Origin: Piscinibacter gummiphilus
GTDB lineage: Bacteria; Pseudomonadota; Gammaproteobacteria; Burkholderiales; Burkholderiaceae_C
Assembly (NCBI RefSeq): GCF_002116905.1
Contig: NZ_CP015118.1
Span: forward strand, 1,612,001 to 1,676,000
Direction of reading: 5' to 3'
DNA: 64,000 nt
Part shown: one piece after another, positions 51,342 to 60,185 of the stretch
Layout: each line of letters opens with the position of its first letter
Position numbering within the stretch: the first letter of the stretch is position 1
Translations under genes and position numbers: made by a program
Notes under the pieces: model-generated
Databases searched by the model: none
What the model saw: the letters and a program-made list of their open reading frames with translations, nothing else
What the model was told of the DNA's origin: nothing

Positions 51342-52343
51342 ATGACCCCGAATGATCCCGTTCTCCGGAACGACTGGTTTCCCGTCGCCTGGAGCGACCA
51401 GCTGGCCGCTGGCGCTTCCCTCCCCGTGCGCCTCCTCGACGAGGAACTGGTGCTCTGGCGCCGCGCCGACGGGTCCGTGCACGTGTGGGACGACCGCTGC
51501 CCGCACCGTGGCGCGAAGCTGTCGCTGGGCCGTGTCGTCGACGACACGCTGACCTGCCCGTACCACGGCTGGCGCTTCGACGGCGAAGGCCGCTGCGTGC
51601 TCAAGCCGGCCCAGCCGTCCACGCCGTGCCCGCCGCAACCCATGGTGCAGATGTTCCGCGCGCAGGAGCGCTACGGCATCGTCTGGGTGTGCCTCGGCAA
51701 ACCGGCGCACGACGTGGTGCCGTACCCCGAGTTCGCCGACACGCGGCTTCGCCACATCCAGGCCGGGCCGTACGCGGTGAACGCCTGCGCGCCGCGGGTG
51801 GTCGAGAACTTCATCGACATGGCGCACTTCTCGTTCGTGCACGAGGGCATCCTCGGCGCGGCCGGTGACACCGAGGTGCCGCCGTACGACGTGGAGGCCT
51901 TCGTCGACGACTCCGGCGAGGCGGGCGTGCGGGCGGTGGGCATGCGCGTCAGCCAGCCGCGGGCCAACCTGCAGGCCGAGGGGGCGTCCGACGTGGTCTA
52001 CGGCTACCGCATCTCGCGGCCGCTGTCGGCCATCCTCACCAAGCAGGTGGTGGGCACCGAGGTGGCCGAGGCCATCACGCTGTTCATCCAGCCGATGACC
52101 GAGACCGAGTGTCAGGTGTGGATGATCTTCTCGGGCATCCGCTCCCCGGAGCCCGACGAAGCCGTGCGCGACTTCCAGGACACGGTGTTCGCGCAGGACC
52201 GGCCCATCCTCGAGTCGCAGCGCCCGAAACGCCTGCCGCTCGACGCGCGGGCGGAACAGGCGCAGCGGGCGGACCTGCTGGCCGCGCACTACCGGAAGTT
52301 CCTCCGGGAGCGGGGGCTGGTCTACGGGGTGATCCCGGCCTGA
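51342..52343 (+). CDS. Rieske [2Fe-2S] aromatic-ring-type oxygenase, alpha subunit
   Basis: In this 333-residue protein the Rieske cluster ligands are C53-P-H55 and C72-P-Y-H75 (DRCPHRGAKL, CPYHGWRFDG). The mononuclear iron site is NFIDMAHFSFVHEG with Asp159, His162 and His167. The size and motif order fit single-component oxygenases of the VanA/phthalate-dioxygenase group, which demethylate or hydroxylate aromatic or heterocyclic rings and need a separate reductase. No reductase is adjacent; the siderophore-interacting flavoprotein downstream is not of that type. It starts 53 nt after the rhodanese gene. Confidence 0.92.
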   Translation: MTPNDPVLRNDWFPVAWSDQLAAGASLPVRLLDEELVLWRRADGSVHVWDDRCPHRGAKLSLGRVVDDTLTCPYHGWRFDGEGRCVLKPAQPSTPCPPQPMVQMFRAQERYGIVWVCLGKPAHDVVPYPEFADTRLRHIQAGPYAVNACAPRVVENFIDMAHFSFVHEGILGAAGDTEVPPYDVEAFVDDSGEAGVRAVGMRVSQPRANLQAEGASDVVYGYRISRPLSAILTKQVVGTEVAEAITLFIQPMTETECQVWMIFSGIRSPEPDEAVRDFQDTVFAQDRPILESQRPKRLPLDARAEQAQRADLLAAHYRKFLRERGLVYGVIPA

Positions 52344-52787
52344 TCAGTCGCCCAGGTTCTTCTGCAACCGCGCCAGCAGCGACGCGAGCTGCTCGCGCTC
52401 GTCCGGCGTGAAGTCGGCCACCAGCTTCGCCGACAGCTTGCGCCGTTCGGCCGCGATGCCCTTGACCACCTCGCGACCCTCCGCCGTGAGTTCCAGTCGC
52501 AGCTTGCGCCGGTCGGTCTCGTCGGGCACGCGCACCAGCAGGCCCGCGTCCTCGACCTGCTGGATCAGCCGGTTGATCTGGCCCTTGTCCCGGCCCGTGC
52601 GTTCGACGAGGTCACCCTGCGTGGAGCCCGGGTGGCGGGCGACGTGGTGGAGGATGCGGGCCTCGGTGGGCGCGACTCGGCGGCCGCCGGCCTCCGGTGA
52701 GCCGCGCATGACCCGCGCCTTCAGCGCGTGCATCAGCGTGTGGATCTGCTCCATCACGTCGGGCGGGGAATCGGGGGAGGTGGCCAT
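52344..52787 (-). CDS. MarR-family regulator
   Basis: This 147-residue winged-helix protein has RVAPTEARILHHVARHPGSTQGDLVERTGRDKGQINRLIQQVEDAGLLVRVPDETDRRKLRLELTAEG, including the MarR wing DRRKLRL. It is divergent from the siderophore-interacting gene, with two 15-bp palindromes in the 76-bp gap, so it probably represses both directions. The stop codon follows the Rieske gene's stop directly. Signal unknown; iron or redox status is plausible given the partner. Confidence 0.92.
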   Translation of the reverse strand: MATSPDSPPDVMEQIHTLMHALKARVMRGSPEAGGRRVAPTEARILHHVARHPGSTQGDLVERTGRDKGQINRLIQQVEDAGLLVRVPDETDRRKLRLELTAEGREVVKGIAAERRKLSAKLVADFTPDEREQLASLLARLQKNLGD

Positions 52788-52802
52788 GGTGAAGTCATTG
52801 TA

Positions 52803-52850
52803 GTTGACAGTGTCAACCGTTCGATCGCATACTTGGTTGACACTATCAAC
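52803..52850. promoter_or_regulatory. Double MarR operator
   Basis: GTTGACAGTGTCAAC (52803-52817) is a perfect 7-1-7 palindrome. GTTGACACTATCAAC (52836-52850) is a second copy with one mismatch. Their centres are 33 bp apart, about three helical turns, on one face of the DNA between the divergent marR and siderophore-interacting genes. Confidence 0.75.
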
Positions 52851-52863
52851 GAATCAGGAACCC

Positions 52864-53649
52864 ATGGCCGATTCCCTCCTCGAAGTGCGCCGCGTGCGCC
52901 ACGAACTCCGCCGCCGCCGCGTCCAGGTGAGCCGCGTGACGCGGCTGAGCCCGCACATCGTCTCGATCACCTTCACCGGTGCGGACCTCGCCGGCTTCAC
53001 CAGCGCCTCGTTCGACGACCACATCAAGCTCATGCTGCCCGCGCCGGGCACCTCCGAACTGGTGCTGCCGGAGCTCGGGCCCGACGGCCCGTCGTTCCCC
53101 GAAGGCGCGCCGCGCCCGGTGATGCGCGACTACACCCCACGCCGCTTCGACGCGGCCGCGCTCGAGCTCGACATCGAATTCGCGGTGCATGGCGACGGCC
53201 CCGCCGCCACATGGGCCGCGCAGGCCCGGCCCGGCCAGGAGGTCGGCATCGGCGGCCCGCGCGGTTCGTTCCTGATCCCCGAGGCCTTCGACTGGCACCT
53301 GCTGGTGGGCGACGACGCCGCGCTGCCCGCCATCGCGCGGCGGCTGGAGGAGCTGCCCGCGGGCAAACGGGTCATCGCCGTGCTGGCGGTGGCGCCGGAA
53401 GACCGCCGCGAGCTGCCGACGAAGGCGGACGTGGCGTGGCACTGGTGCGAGCCGTCGGGCCTGGTCGATGCCGTGCGTGCGTTGAAGATCCCGGACGGCG
53501 CGGGCTACAGCTGGGCCGCGGGCGAGGCGAAGGCCATGGCCGCGGTGCGCGAGGTGCTGGTGGGTGAGCTGGGCCTGGACCGCTCACGCGTGCGTGCGGC
53601 GGCCTATTGGAAGCAGGGGGCGCCCGGGCACCACGAGCGCATCGAGTGA
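52864..53649 (+). CDS. Siderophore-interacting protein (FAD-binding ferric reductase, ViuB/YqjH-like)
   Basis: This 261-residue protein has an N-terminal FAD-binding barrel (VSRVTRLSPHIVSITFTGADLAGF, the FAD motif MRDYTPRRFD, GPRGSFLIPEAFDWHLLVGDDAALPAIARRLEELP) and a C-terminal SIP domain (SWAAGEAKAMAAVREVL, AYWKQGAPGHH). It reduces ferric siderophores to release iron in the cytoplasm. The double MarR operator lies directly upstream, overlapping the expected promoter. Confidence 0.93.
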   Translation: MADSLLEVRRVRHELRRRRVQVSRVTRLSPHIVSITFTGADLAGFTSASFDDHIKLMLPAPGTSELVLPELGPDGPSFPEGAPRPVMRDYTPRRFDAAALELDIEFAVHGDGPAATWAAQARPGQEVGIGGPRGSFLIPEAFDWHLLVGDDAALPAIARRLEELPAGKRVIAVLAVAPEDRRELPTKADVAWHWCEPSGLVDAVRALKIPDGAGYSWAAGEAKAMAAVREVLVGELGLDRSRVRAAAYWKQGAPGHHERIE

Positions 53650-53668
53650 AACCCGCGCGCGCAGGCGG

Positions 53669-54661
53669 TCAGGGGAGCGGCTGTCCGATCACTTGGTCGC
53701 GCCCCTGTGCCTTCGCGAGGTACATGCGCGCATCCGCCACCTTCATCAGCTCCACGACGCTGTTCGCGTGCGCGGGGAAGGTGGCCACGCCGAACGAGGC
53801 GGTCAGGCGCAGCGACGATCCCTCGATGGGGATGCGCACGTCCGCGAGGGCGGTGCGCCAGATCTCGGCGCGTTCGATGGCGCCGTCGTGGCCCATGCCC
53901 ATCAGCAGCACCGCGAACTCCTCGCCGCCGAGGCGGAAGGCGAGGTCGCCCGAGCGCGTGGTCTCGCCGAGCAGGGCGCCCACGGCCTTCAGGGCCGCGT
54001 CGCCCACGGGGTGGCCGTGGTCGTCGTTGACGCGCTTGAAGTGGTCGATGTCGAGCATCACGAGCGACAGCATCGCGCCCTGGCGCCGCGCCCGTTCCAT
54101 CTCGCGTTCGGCCACCTCGACGAAGTGGCGGCGGTTGTGCACGCCGGTGAGTTCGTCGCGGATGGCCTGCTCGCGCATCTGCGCGTGCAGTGCCTGGATG
54201 TGGGCGAGCTGCGCCTCGAGCCGCTCGTTGGCGCGGCGCAGGTCCTGCTCCGCGCGCTTGCGCTCGGTCACGTCGCGCGTGATGCCGAAGTAGCCGATGT
54301 GCAGGCCCGCGTCGTCGAACACGGGCACCGAGACGGTCTCGATCCACAGGCGGGCGCCGTCCTTGCGGAAGAACTCGCCGGTGTGACGCAGCGGGTGGAT
54401 GTGGGCCAGCGGGTTGTCTGGGGTGCCGCGCTGCGCGGCGTGGGTGAGGATCTCGGCCCGGTACTCGGGTGTCATGAACTCCATGACGTTGCGGCCGTGG
54501 ATCTCCTCGCGCGCGTAGCCCATCATGCGGCACATGTTGTCGCTGATGTGGACGAAGTGGCGCTCGACGTCGGTTTCCCAGAAGCTGTCGCCGCTGGCGT
54601 TCACCATGGCCAGGAGGCGGGCCTCGGTGATGGGACGCGGATCGGTGGGACGGTCGCTCAT
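53669..54661 (-). CDS. PAS-GGDEF diguanylate cyclase
   Basis: In this 330-residue protein a PAS domain with PAC motif (residues ~15-140; FWETDVERHFVHISDNMCRMMGYAREEIHGRN, IGYFGITRDVTERKRAE) is followed by a coiled-coil linker. The GGDEF domain has the intact catalytic loop RLGGEEFAVLL, and an RxxD inhibitory site (RSGD) five residues before it, so product feedback is expected. It makes c-di-GMP, probably in response to a redox or ligand signal at the PAS domain. No membrane segment is present. The ATG at 54661 was chosen; the upstream in-frame ATG adds 19 unlikely residues. Confidence 0.93.
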   Translation of the reverse strand: MSDRPTDPRPITEARLLAMVNASGDSFWETDVERHFVHISDNMCRMMGYAREEIHGRNVMEFMTPEYRAEILTHAAQRGTPDNPLAHIHPLRHTGEFFRKDGARLWIETVSVPVFDDAGLHIGYFGITRDVTERKRAEQDLRRANERLEAQLAHIQALHAQMREQAIRDELTGVHNRRHFVEVAEREMERARRQGAMLSLVMLDIDHFKRVNDDHGHPVGDAALKAVGALLGETTRSGDLAFRLGGEEFAVLLMGMGHDGAIERAEIWRTALADVRIPIEGSSLRLTASFGVATFPAHANSVVELMKVADARMYLAKAQGRDQVIGQPLP

Positions 54662-54834
54662 GGGGGAACAGGGGGCACGGCAGGGAGAGACGGGCCGGAT
54701 CGGCGCCGTGGCTGCCATTACAACACCGCCGTCGTCGCGAAGGCACCCCCGCAGGTGGGGCCAACGGCCCCTCCGAGGCGTGCATCACGGTCCGCGGAGA
54801 CAATCGTCCGGCACTTCTCCACACCGGATCGATC

Positions 54835-55410
54835 ATGAGCCCCCATTTCCAACCCGTCGCGCTCGAACACGCGAGCCGGCTGATCAACCACGGCCCCACG
54901 GTGCTCGTGACCAGCGTCCACGGCGGACGCCGCAACGTGATGGCCGCGGCCTGGTCGATGCCGGTGGAGTTCACGCCACCGCGCATCGCGGTGGTGATCG
55001 ACAAGAGCACCTTCACCCGCGAGCTGGTGATGGCCAGCGGTGCGTTCGCCCTGTGCCTCCCGGGCGCGGGGATCGTGGACCTGACCTACGCGGTGGGCAG
55101 CGACAGCGGGCGCGACACCGACAAGTTCGAACGGCTCGGCATCGCGGCCCGGCCGGGGCCGGTGCTGGGCATGCCCGTCATCGAGGCGGGCTGCGCCGCG
55201 TGGCTCGAATGCCGGCTGATTCCCGAACGGCACACGGAGGCCGCGTACGACACCTGTTTCGCCGAGGTGGTCGCGGCGGCCGCGGACGCGCGGGTGTTCT
55301 CGAACGGCCGCTGGCACTTCGGGGACGACAACGCGGCGCTGCAGACCATCCATCATCTCGGGGCGGGCAATTTCGTGCGCGCGGGCGGGGTGTTGCGGGC
55401 GAAGGCCTGA
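54835..55410 (+). CDS. Flavin reductase-like FMN-binding protein
   Basis: This 191-residue split-barrel flavoprotein of the PF01613 type has NHGPTVLVTSVHGGRRNVMAAAWSMPVEFTPPRIAVVIDKSTFTRELV and GCAAWLECRLIPERHTEAAYDTCFAEVV. Related proteins bind FMN and reduce flavins or act in oxidation/reduction of small molecules; the isolated gene gives no pathway hint. It is preceded by a -10-like GACAAT about 30 nt upstream. Confidence 0.88.
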   Translation: MSPHFQPVALEHASRLINHGPTVLVTSVHGGRRNVMAAAWSMPVEFTPPRIAVVIDKSTFTRELVMASGAFALCLPGAGIVDLTYAVGSDSGRDTDKFERLGIAARPGPVLGMPVIEAGCAAWLECRLIPERHTEAAYDTCFAEVVAAAADARVFSNGRWHFGDDNAALQTIHHLGAGNFVRAGGVLRAKA

Positions 55411-55503
55411 CCCGGCCGATCGGAAGACGGGGATCAGGGGTGAAGGGCTCGGGGCCGATTGTCCGCGGGCGCCGGTCCGCCTTCATCCCTTGGTTTGATG
55501 ACG

Positions 55504-56490
55504 TCAGCGGCCGCCGGCCTCCACCAGGATCTCGTCCCCGCGGCACTCCTTCGAATCGGATGGCCGCATGGCGGGCAGCGTCGGTCCGAGCAACTGGTCG
55601 AGCGATCCGCCTTCCTTGAAGTCGACGGGCAGCTTCACGCGCACCTCGAACAGCTGCTTGTTCGTGCACAGCAGCGTGATCGCGTTCGCCGCTTGCGGCC
55701 GGCCCGTGTCGGCCACCACGCGTTCGTAGAAGGCCTTGCGCGAGATGGCCCCGCCGGCGTTCGTCGCGATGTAGCGGCCGGCGGCGGACGCGTCGAGGGT
55801 CTTCACCGCGGCCACGGCGCGGCGGAAGTACGTGTCGTCGTCCATCGGCGTGCAGGTGCCGTGCTTGTTCCATTCGTGCCGGCCGAAGGCCTGCTCGTAC
55901 TGGAAGTTGGGCATCCACGGGCGGACGAGGGCGAGGGTGTCGGGCCGCAGGTCCAGCTGCGGACCGGGGCAGGCGCCGTAGCGGGTGCCGCACGACTGGC
56001 GGTTGGGCCACAGGCCGTGCAGCGTGAGGTGGGTCACCACCAGGCGGCGGTCGGCGAGGCGGTCGCACTCGGGTTTCGTGCCCTGGTACTTCACGTGTTC
56101 GCAGAAGCCCGGCTGCCACGAGACGGCGAGCACGTAGCTGTCGAACTCGCCAGCGATGTTGCACTGCCCGCCACCGCCTCGCGGTGCCGCGGCCGCCGCC
56201 TCGACGGACGCCGTGCCGCAGTCGGCGGCCACCCAGCGCTGGGACCCGGCCACGTCGATCCGCAGCCAGCGCCGGTCGGGCCCGTTGACCTCGCGCACCG
56301 GGTAGGCCGTGCCCGGCGCCGTGCGCACATCGCCCGGGTTCGTGCCCTTGCGGAAGGACTGGAAGGCTTCGCACGAGCGGGTCGCGGTGAAGGTGCCGGA
56401 GGCGGGTTCGCTGGCCGAGGCGATGGAGGCGGCGAACAGCAGCGCGGTCGGCAGCGTGCGCGTCATGGCGCGGAGGAGGGCGTGGGGCAT
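55504..56490 (-). CDS. Ribonuclease T2 family protein with SH3-like N-terminal domain
   Basis: This is a secreted RNase T2 (~328 residues from ATG 56490). A signal peptide is followed by an SH3b-like segment (CEAFQSFRKGTNPGDVRTAPGTAYPVREVNGPDRRWLRIDVAGSQRWVAADCG). The catalytic RNase T2 domain has both active-site blocks, LTLHGLWPN (CAS I) and RHEWNKHGTC (CAS II), with several disulfide Cys. It degrades RNA to 3'-nucleotides in the periplasm or outside. Start choice is uncertain: ATGs at 56526, 56490 and 56466 are in frame, GGAG lies before the first, and the signal peptide fits the second or third best. Confidence 0.88.
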   Translation of the reverse strand: MPHALLRAMTRTLPTALLFAASIASASEPASGTFTATRSCEAFQSFRKGTNPGDVRTAPGTAYPVREVNGPDRRWLRIDVAGSQRWVAADCGTASVEAAAAAPRGGGGQCNIAGEFDSYVLAVSWQPGFCEHVKYQGTKPECDRLADRRLVVTHLTLHGLWPNRQSCGTRYGACPGPQLDLRPDTLALVRPWMPNFQYEQAFGRHEWNKHGTCTPMDDDTYFRRAVAAVKTLDASAAGRYIATNAGGAISRKAFYERVVADTGRPQAANAITLLCTNKQLFEVRVKLPVDFKEGGSLDQLLGPTLPAMRPSDSKECRGDEILVEAGGR

Positions 56491-56559
56491 GGCCGCGGAT
56501 GCTACCGTGCCGCCCGGCGCTAACATCTCGCTCCGGGACCAGATTCAGGGAGGGAACCC

Positions 56560-57735
56560 ATGCGCACGCTGTCCATCGCCAACGGCGAACTGTGGTTGCA
56601 CGCCGAAGGCACGGCCTCGCGGCAGATCGAATCGCCCTTCGCAAAGGAGCTGATCGAACGTGCGGCCCAGAGCCGCCGCAACACCGGCTGGAAACACGCA
56701 CCGCGCGAGGGGCAGAGCGGCGTGATCCCGTCGAACAGCCTGTGGGGCCGGCGCTCCGGAGCGGACGCGGGCCCGATGCAGGTGCGGTTCCTGCACGCGT
56801 GCCGTGCGGCCGACGACGACTCGCTGTACTACGTGCTGTCGGTCGGTGACACCACCGGCGTGTTCCGCCGCCACCTCGCCGAGGACCGTGAGGTGCGCCT
56901 GTTCCACCGCGCCGGGTGGGAGTGCGAGGGCTTCGCGTTCAACGCGGACGACCGGCGGCTCTTCATCGCGTCGCGCAACACCGACGGCACGGCCCACGTC
57001 GAGGTGTACGACGAGGACGGCAACCGCACCGGCGTCATCACCGATGGCGACTGTGTCGACGCGTCGCCGTCGCTCGTGCCCGGGCGCGGCAAGACCGTCG
57101 TGTACCAGTCGAGCGGGGTCGCGCGCCATGCGCAGGGCGGGCACCTCGTGGCCATCGGCCATGCGTGCATCAACATGCTCGACTACGGCTCGGGCCGGCT
57201 CGACACGCTGCTCGACGACCGCCACCACGACTTCGTCGGGCCGCGCATGGACACCCAGGGCCGCCTGTTCGCCATCCGGCGTCCGGCCGACAAGCCGGTG
57301 CACCAGCGCGCCGGCACCGCGCTGTCGGACACGCTGCTGATGCCGTTCCGCCTGCTCAAGGCCGTGTTCGGCTACCTGAACTTCTTCTCGATGGTGTACG
57401 GCAAGGAGCCCCTGCGTTCGTCCGGCGGGCCGCGCACCCCGGAACTCGACCAGGACCTGGGCCAGCTGTGGCTGCACGGCCGCATGATCGAGCTGTCGAA
57501 GGTCAAGGCCGACCCGCAGCACGGCGGCTACCTCGTGCCGCGCAACTGGGAACTGGTGCGCATCGACCGCCCGGGTGATGCGCCGGAGGTGCTGGCCCAG
57601 CACGTCGCCGGCTTCGACATCGACCGCCGCGGCAACGTGGTGTGGACCAACGGCTACGACATCTTCACGCTGATCGACGGCGCCCGCTGCGGCGTGGCGC
57701 GGCAGCAGCAGGTGGCCTCGGTGGCGGTGCTCTGA
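56560..57735 (+). CDS. Uncharacterised beta-propeller-like protein
   Basis: This 391-residue protein has no signal peptide or membrane segments except a hydrophobic stretch (LLMPFRLLKAVFGYLNFFSMVYG) near residue 270. Repeats such as GFAFNADDRRLFIASRNTDGTAHVEVYDEDGNRTG and VDASPSLVPGRGKTVVYQSSG resemble TolB/WD-type propeller blades (aspartate-rich turns followed by two strands). I do not recognise a named family. A good ribosome site (GGGAGG) and a -10-like TAACAT upstream support a real gene. It is divergent from RNase T2. Confidence 0.75.
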   Translation: MRTLSIANGELWLHAEGTASRQIESPFAKELIERAAQSRRNTGWKHAPREGQSGVIPSNSLWGRRSGADAGPMQVRFLHACRAADDDSLYYVLSVGDTTGVFRRHLAEDREVRLFHRAGWECEGFAFNADDRRLFIASRNTDGTAHVEVYDEDGNRTGVITDGDCVDASPSLVPGRGKTVVYQSSGVARHAQGGHLVAIGHACINMLDYGSGRLDTLLDDRHHDFVGPRMDTQGRLFAIRRPADKPVHQRAGTALSDTLLMPFRLLKAVFGYLNFFSMVYGKEPLRSSGGPRTPELDQDLGQLWLHGRMIELSKVKADPQHGGYLVPRNWELVRIDRPGDAPEVLAQHVAGFDIDRRGNVVWTNGYDIFTLIDGARCGVARQQQVASVAVL

Positions 57736-57809
57736 GCGGCGGTTGAACCGCGTGCTCCACGCGAACGGGGCCGAAAGACGTTGAGTTCGCGCGCGGTTGC
57801 TCGTACGAT

Positions 57810-57829
57810 ATGACCGGTCATCTTAAGGT
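57810..57829 (+). promoter_or_regulatory. TetR-type operator upstream of phospholipase D gene
   Basis: ATGACCGGTCAT (57810-57821) is a perfect palindrome followed by CT and TAAGGT (57824-57829), which occupies the -10 position. The same palindrome followed by CT and TATAGT controls acuI on the opposite strand at 62413-62392. The tetR gene lies between the two targets. Confidence 0.65.
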
Positions 57830-57853
57830 CCGTGCGTCCCGCACCTCGTGAAC

Positions 57854-59503
57854 ATGCCTGCCGCTTGCCCACACCGCTCTGGCGTTCGACGGACCCGGTT
57901 TCCGGTTCGCCTCTTTCCGCATGCTGCGCTGGCTCGGCTGGGCCGGACTGTCTTGACGGTAGTGCTGGGCGTCCTGCTGATGCAGGGCTGTGCGTCCATC
58001 GGGAGGTCGCACCATCCGCGCGCCGAGGCCGTCGCCGCCAGGCCTTCCGACACGCTCTCGATGTGGGGCGGCCAGGATGTGCTGGGCGATGGCGAGTCGG
58101 CGCTTCGGCCGCTCGCCACCGGGGCCTACGCGTGGGACGCCCGGATGACGATCATCCAGCAGGCGCAGCGCACGCTGGACGTGCAGTACTACCTGCTGAA
58201 GGACGACGGCTCGGGTCGGGCGTTCCTCCGTGCGCTCCGTGACGCCGCCGGACGTGGGGTCCGGGTGCGCCTTCTGGTCGACGATCTCTACACCATCAGC
58301 GAGGACGCCCTCCTGGCGAACTTCGCAGCGATCGAAAACGTGGAGGTTCGGCTGTTCAATCCGTTCCCGATGGGCCGTTCGACGCATGTGACGCGCTGGG
58401 GACTCTCTCTCTTCGATGTCGCCCGCTTGAACCACCGGATGCACAACAAGTTGATGATCGCGGACGGTGCGATGGCCATCGTCGGGGGGCGAAACATCGC
58501 CGACGAATATTTCCTGCGAAGCACCGATGGCAACTTCATCGACTTCGACCTGCTGATCGCGGGTGCCGCGGTGCCCGAACTCGCCGCCGCGTTCGACGCC
58601 TACTGGAACAGCCCCCGTGTGTTCGACGTCTCCGAACTCGAGCCCGGCCTGCCGGACGAGATGGCGCGCCGGATCGCGTTCGACGTGTCGACGAAGGAAT
58701 TCGCCGCAGCGGCGCCCGGGCTGGCCCCGTCGGAGCGGGATCTTCTCGGCTACGGCCCGCTCTCGGGGGACATCGGGCATCCGCCCCTCAAGATGGTTCG
58801 GGCCAGGATCCAGGTCTTCGCCGACGATCCCGAGAAGGTGTCGGGGCAAGCCGAATCAGGGGCCGACTCGACGACGGTCACCTCCCAGGTGCTGGACGCC
58901 ATCAACCGGGCCCGGGAAGATCTGCTCCTCGTGTCGCCGTACTTCGTGCCGGGCAAGCTCGGAATGGAGAACATCGGGCGGGGCCGGCAGCAGGGCGTCG
59001 CCGTCACGCTGGTCACCAATTCCCTCGCGGCCAACGACGAACCCTATGTGAGTGCGGCGTTCGCCCGATATCGGAAGCCGCTGCTGAAGATGGGGGTCCA
59101 GGTCCACGAGGTGAGTCCCGAGGTGCTCGATGCCGGGAAGGACCGCCGCCCGCGGCACCTGGCGACAACCTCGGGGCGACTGCACGTCAAGGGAGCAGTC
59201 ATCGACCGTCGATGGACGTTCGTCGGTTCGATGAACATGGACTTCCGTTCCTCGCGCGTGAACACCGAAATCGGCGTGCTCGTGGACAGCCCGGAATTCG
59301 CAGCGGACGTGGCCGGCCTGATCGACCGCCTGCATGCCATGGGCATGTACCGGCTGAGGCTGTCGCCCGAAACGCAGGACATCGAATGGGTCGAGCACCG
59401 TGATGGCAAGGAAGTCGTCCACGTCGACGAGCCCGGCGTGGACTGGGTGACCCGCCTGAAGATCTTCACGCTGTTCCCGTTCATCAGCGAGACGCTGCTG
59501 TAG
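57854..59503 (+). CDS. Phospholipase D / cardiolipin synthase-like lipoprotein
   Basis: This ~549-residue protein has a lipoprotein signal (VLGVLLMQGCAS, Cys ~46) and two complete HxKxxxxD motifs: HNKLMIAD (His197, Lys199, Asp204) and HVKGAVID (His444, Lys446, Asp451), each followed by the GG/GS-x-N segment (VGGRN, VGSMN). PLD-superfamily enzymes of this layout make or remodel cardiolipin or cleave phospholipids; a lipid-anchored periplasmic form is less usual. An in-frame GTG at 57848 is an alternative start. The TetR-type operator just upstream places it in the same regulon as acuI. Confidence 0.9.
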   Translation: MPAACPHRSGVRRTRFPVRLFPHAALARLGRTVLTVVLGVLLMQGCASIGRSHHPRAEAVAARPSDTLSMWGGQDVLGDGESALRPLATGAYAWDARMTIIQQAQRTLDVQYYLLKDDGSGRAFLRALRDAAGRGVRVRLLVDDLYTISEDALLANFAAIENVEVRLFNPFPMGRSTHVTRWGLSLFDVARLNHRMHNKLMIADGAMAIVGGRNIADEYFLRSTDGNFIDFDLLIAGAAVPELAAAFDAYWNSPRVFDVSELEPGLPDEMARRIAFDVSTKEFAAAAPGLAPSERDLLGYGPLSGDIGHPPLKMVRARIQVFADDPEKVSGQAESGADSTTVTSQVLDAINRAREDLLLVSPYFVPGKLGMENIGRGRQQGVAVTLVTNSLAANDEPYVSAAFARYRKPLLKMGVQVHEVSPEVLDAGKDRRPRHLATTSGRLHVKGAVIDRRWTFVGSMNMDFRSSRVNTEIGVLVDSPEFAADVAGLIDRLHAMGMYRLRLSPETQDIEWVEHRDGKEVVHVDEPGVDWVTRLKIFTLFPFISETLL

Positions 59504-59531
59504 GCCGCCGGACGTGGCCTGGCGACGCCTG

Positions 59532-60104
59532 CTACTTCAGGAGGACGTCGAACACGAGGGTGTTGAAGTCCTTGAGCGGTTCCTCGCTCCGGACGACCTT
59601 CATTCGCACCAGCGTTCCTTGCCATGCATTCAGCACGAAGCGGGCCAGCAGGGCGGGATCTCCGGCCTGCGCGATGTCCCCCTTCGCCTGTGCTTCGCCG
59701 ATGGCCTCCGCGATCAGCCCGGTCCACGCCCGAAAGACGCCGAGGAACGCCTCGCGCGACTTCTCGTGCGTGTCGGCGATCTCGGAACTCATTGTGCCGA
59801 GGTAGCAGCCCGCCTTGTAGCCTCGGTCCTTGGCGGTCTTCCAGTTCGTGCGGAAATGGCGCTTCAGGCGTTCGATGGGTTGGAGCCGCTTGTCGCGGAG
59901 AACCTCGACCCCGCTGCGTTCGATGTAGAGCGCCAACGCGGCGAGGGCGAGGTCTTCCTTGCCCGCGAAGTGGTTGTAGAACGAGCCCTTGGGAACGCCC
60001 GCCGCGTCGGTCAAGTCCTGCACGCTGGAGCCGTTGAAGCCAAGCGACTGGAAGACATCCAGCGATGCTTCGACGAGTCGCTCACGAACGTTGGGTTGTC
60101 CCAT
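59532..60104 (-). CDS. TetR/AcrR-family repressor
   Basis: This 190-residue protein has an N-terminal HTH VRERLVEASLDVFQSLGFNGSSVQDLTDAAGVPKGSFYNHFAGKEDLALAAL, typical of TetR, and a C-terminal ligand domain with KAGCYLGTMSSEIAD, as in the NemR-like subgroup that senses electrophiles through Cys. The ATG at 60104 begins the HTH. It is followed convergently by the phospholipase D gene and lies upstream of no operator of its own that I can see. The two ATGACCGGTCAT palindromes are its most likely sites. Confidence 0.9.
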   Translation of the reverse strand: MGQPNVRERLVEASLDVFQSLGFNGSSVQDLTDAAGVPKGSFYNHFAGKEDLALAALALYIERSGVEVLRDKRLQPIERLKRHFRTNWKTAKDRGYKAGCYLGTMSSEIADTHEKSREAFLGVFRAWTGLIAEAIGEAQAKGDIAQAGDPALLARFVLNAWQGTLVRMKVVRSEEPLKDFNTLVFDVLLK

Positions 60105-60185
60105 GCTGTACCTGCGGAGTAAAACGCGATTGTCTCGCACCGCGGGTGGAGCTGTCGACGTGCCCCATCGGGACACGCCGCCGGG

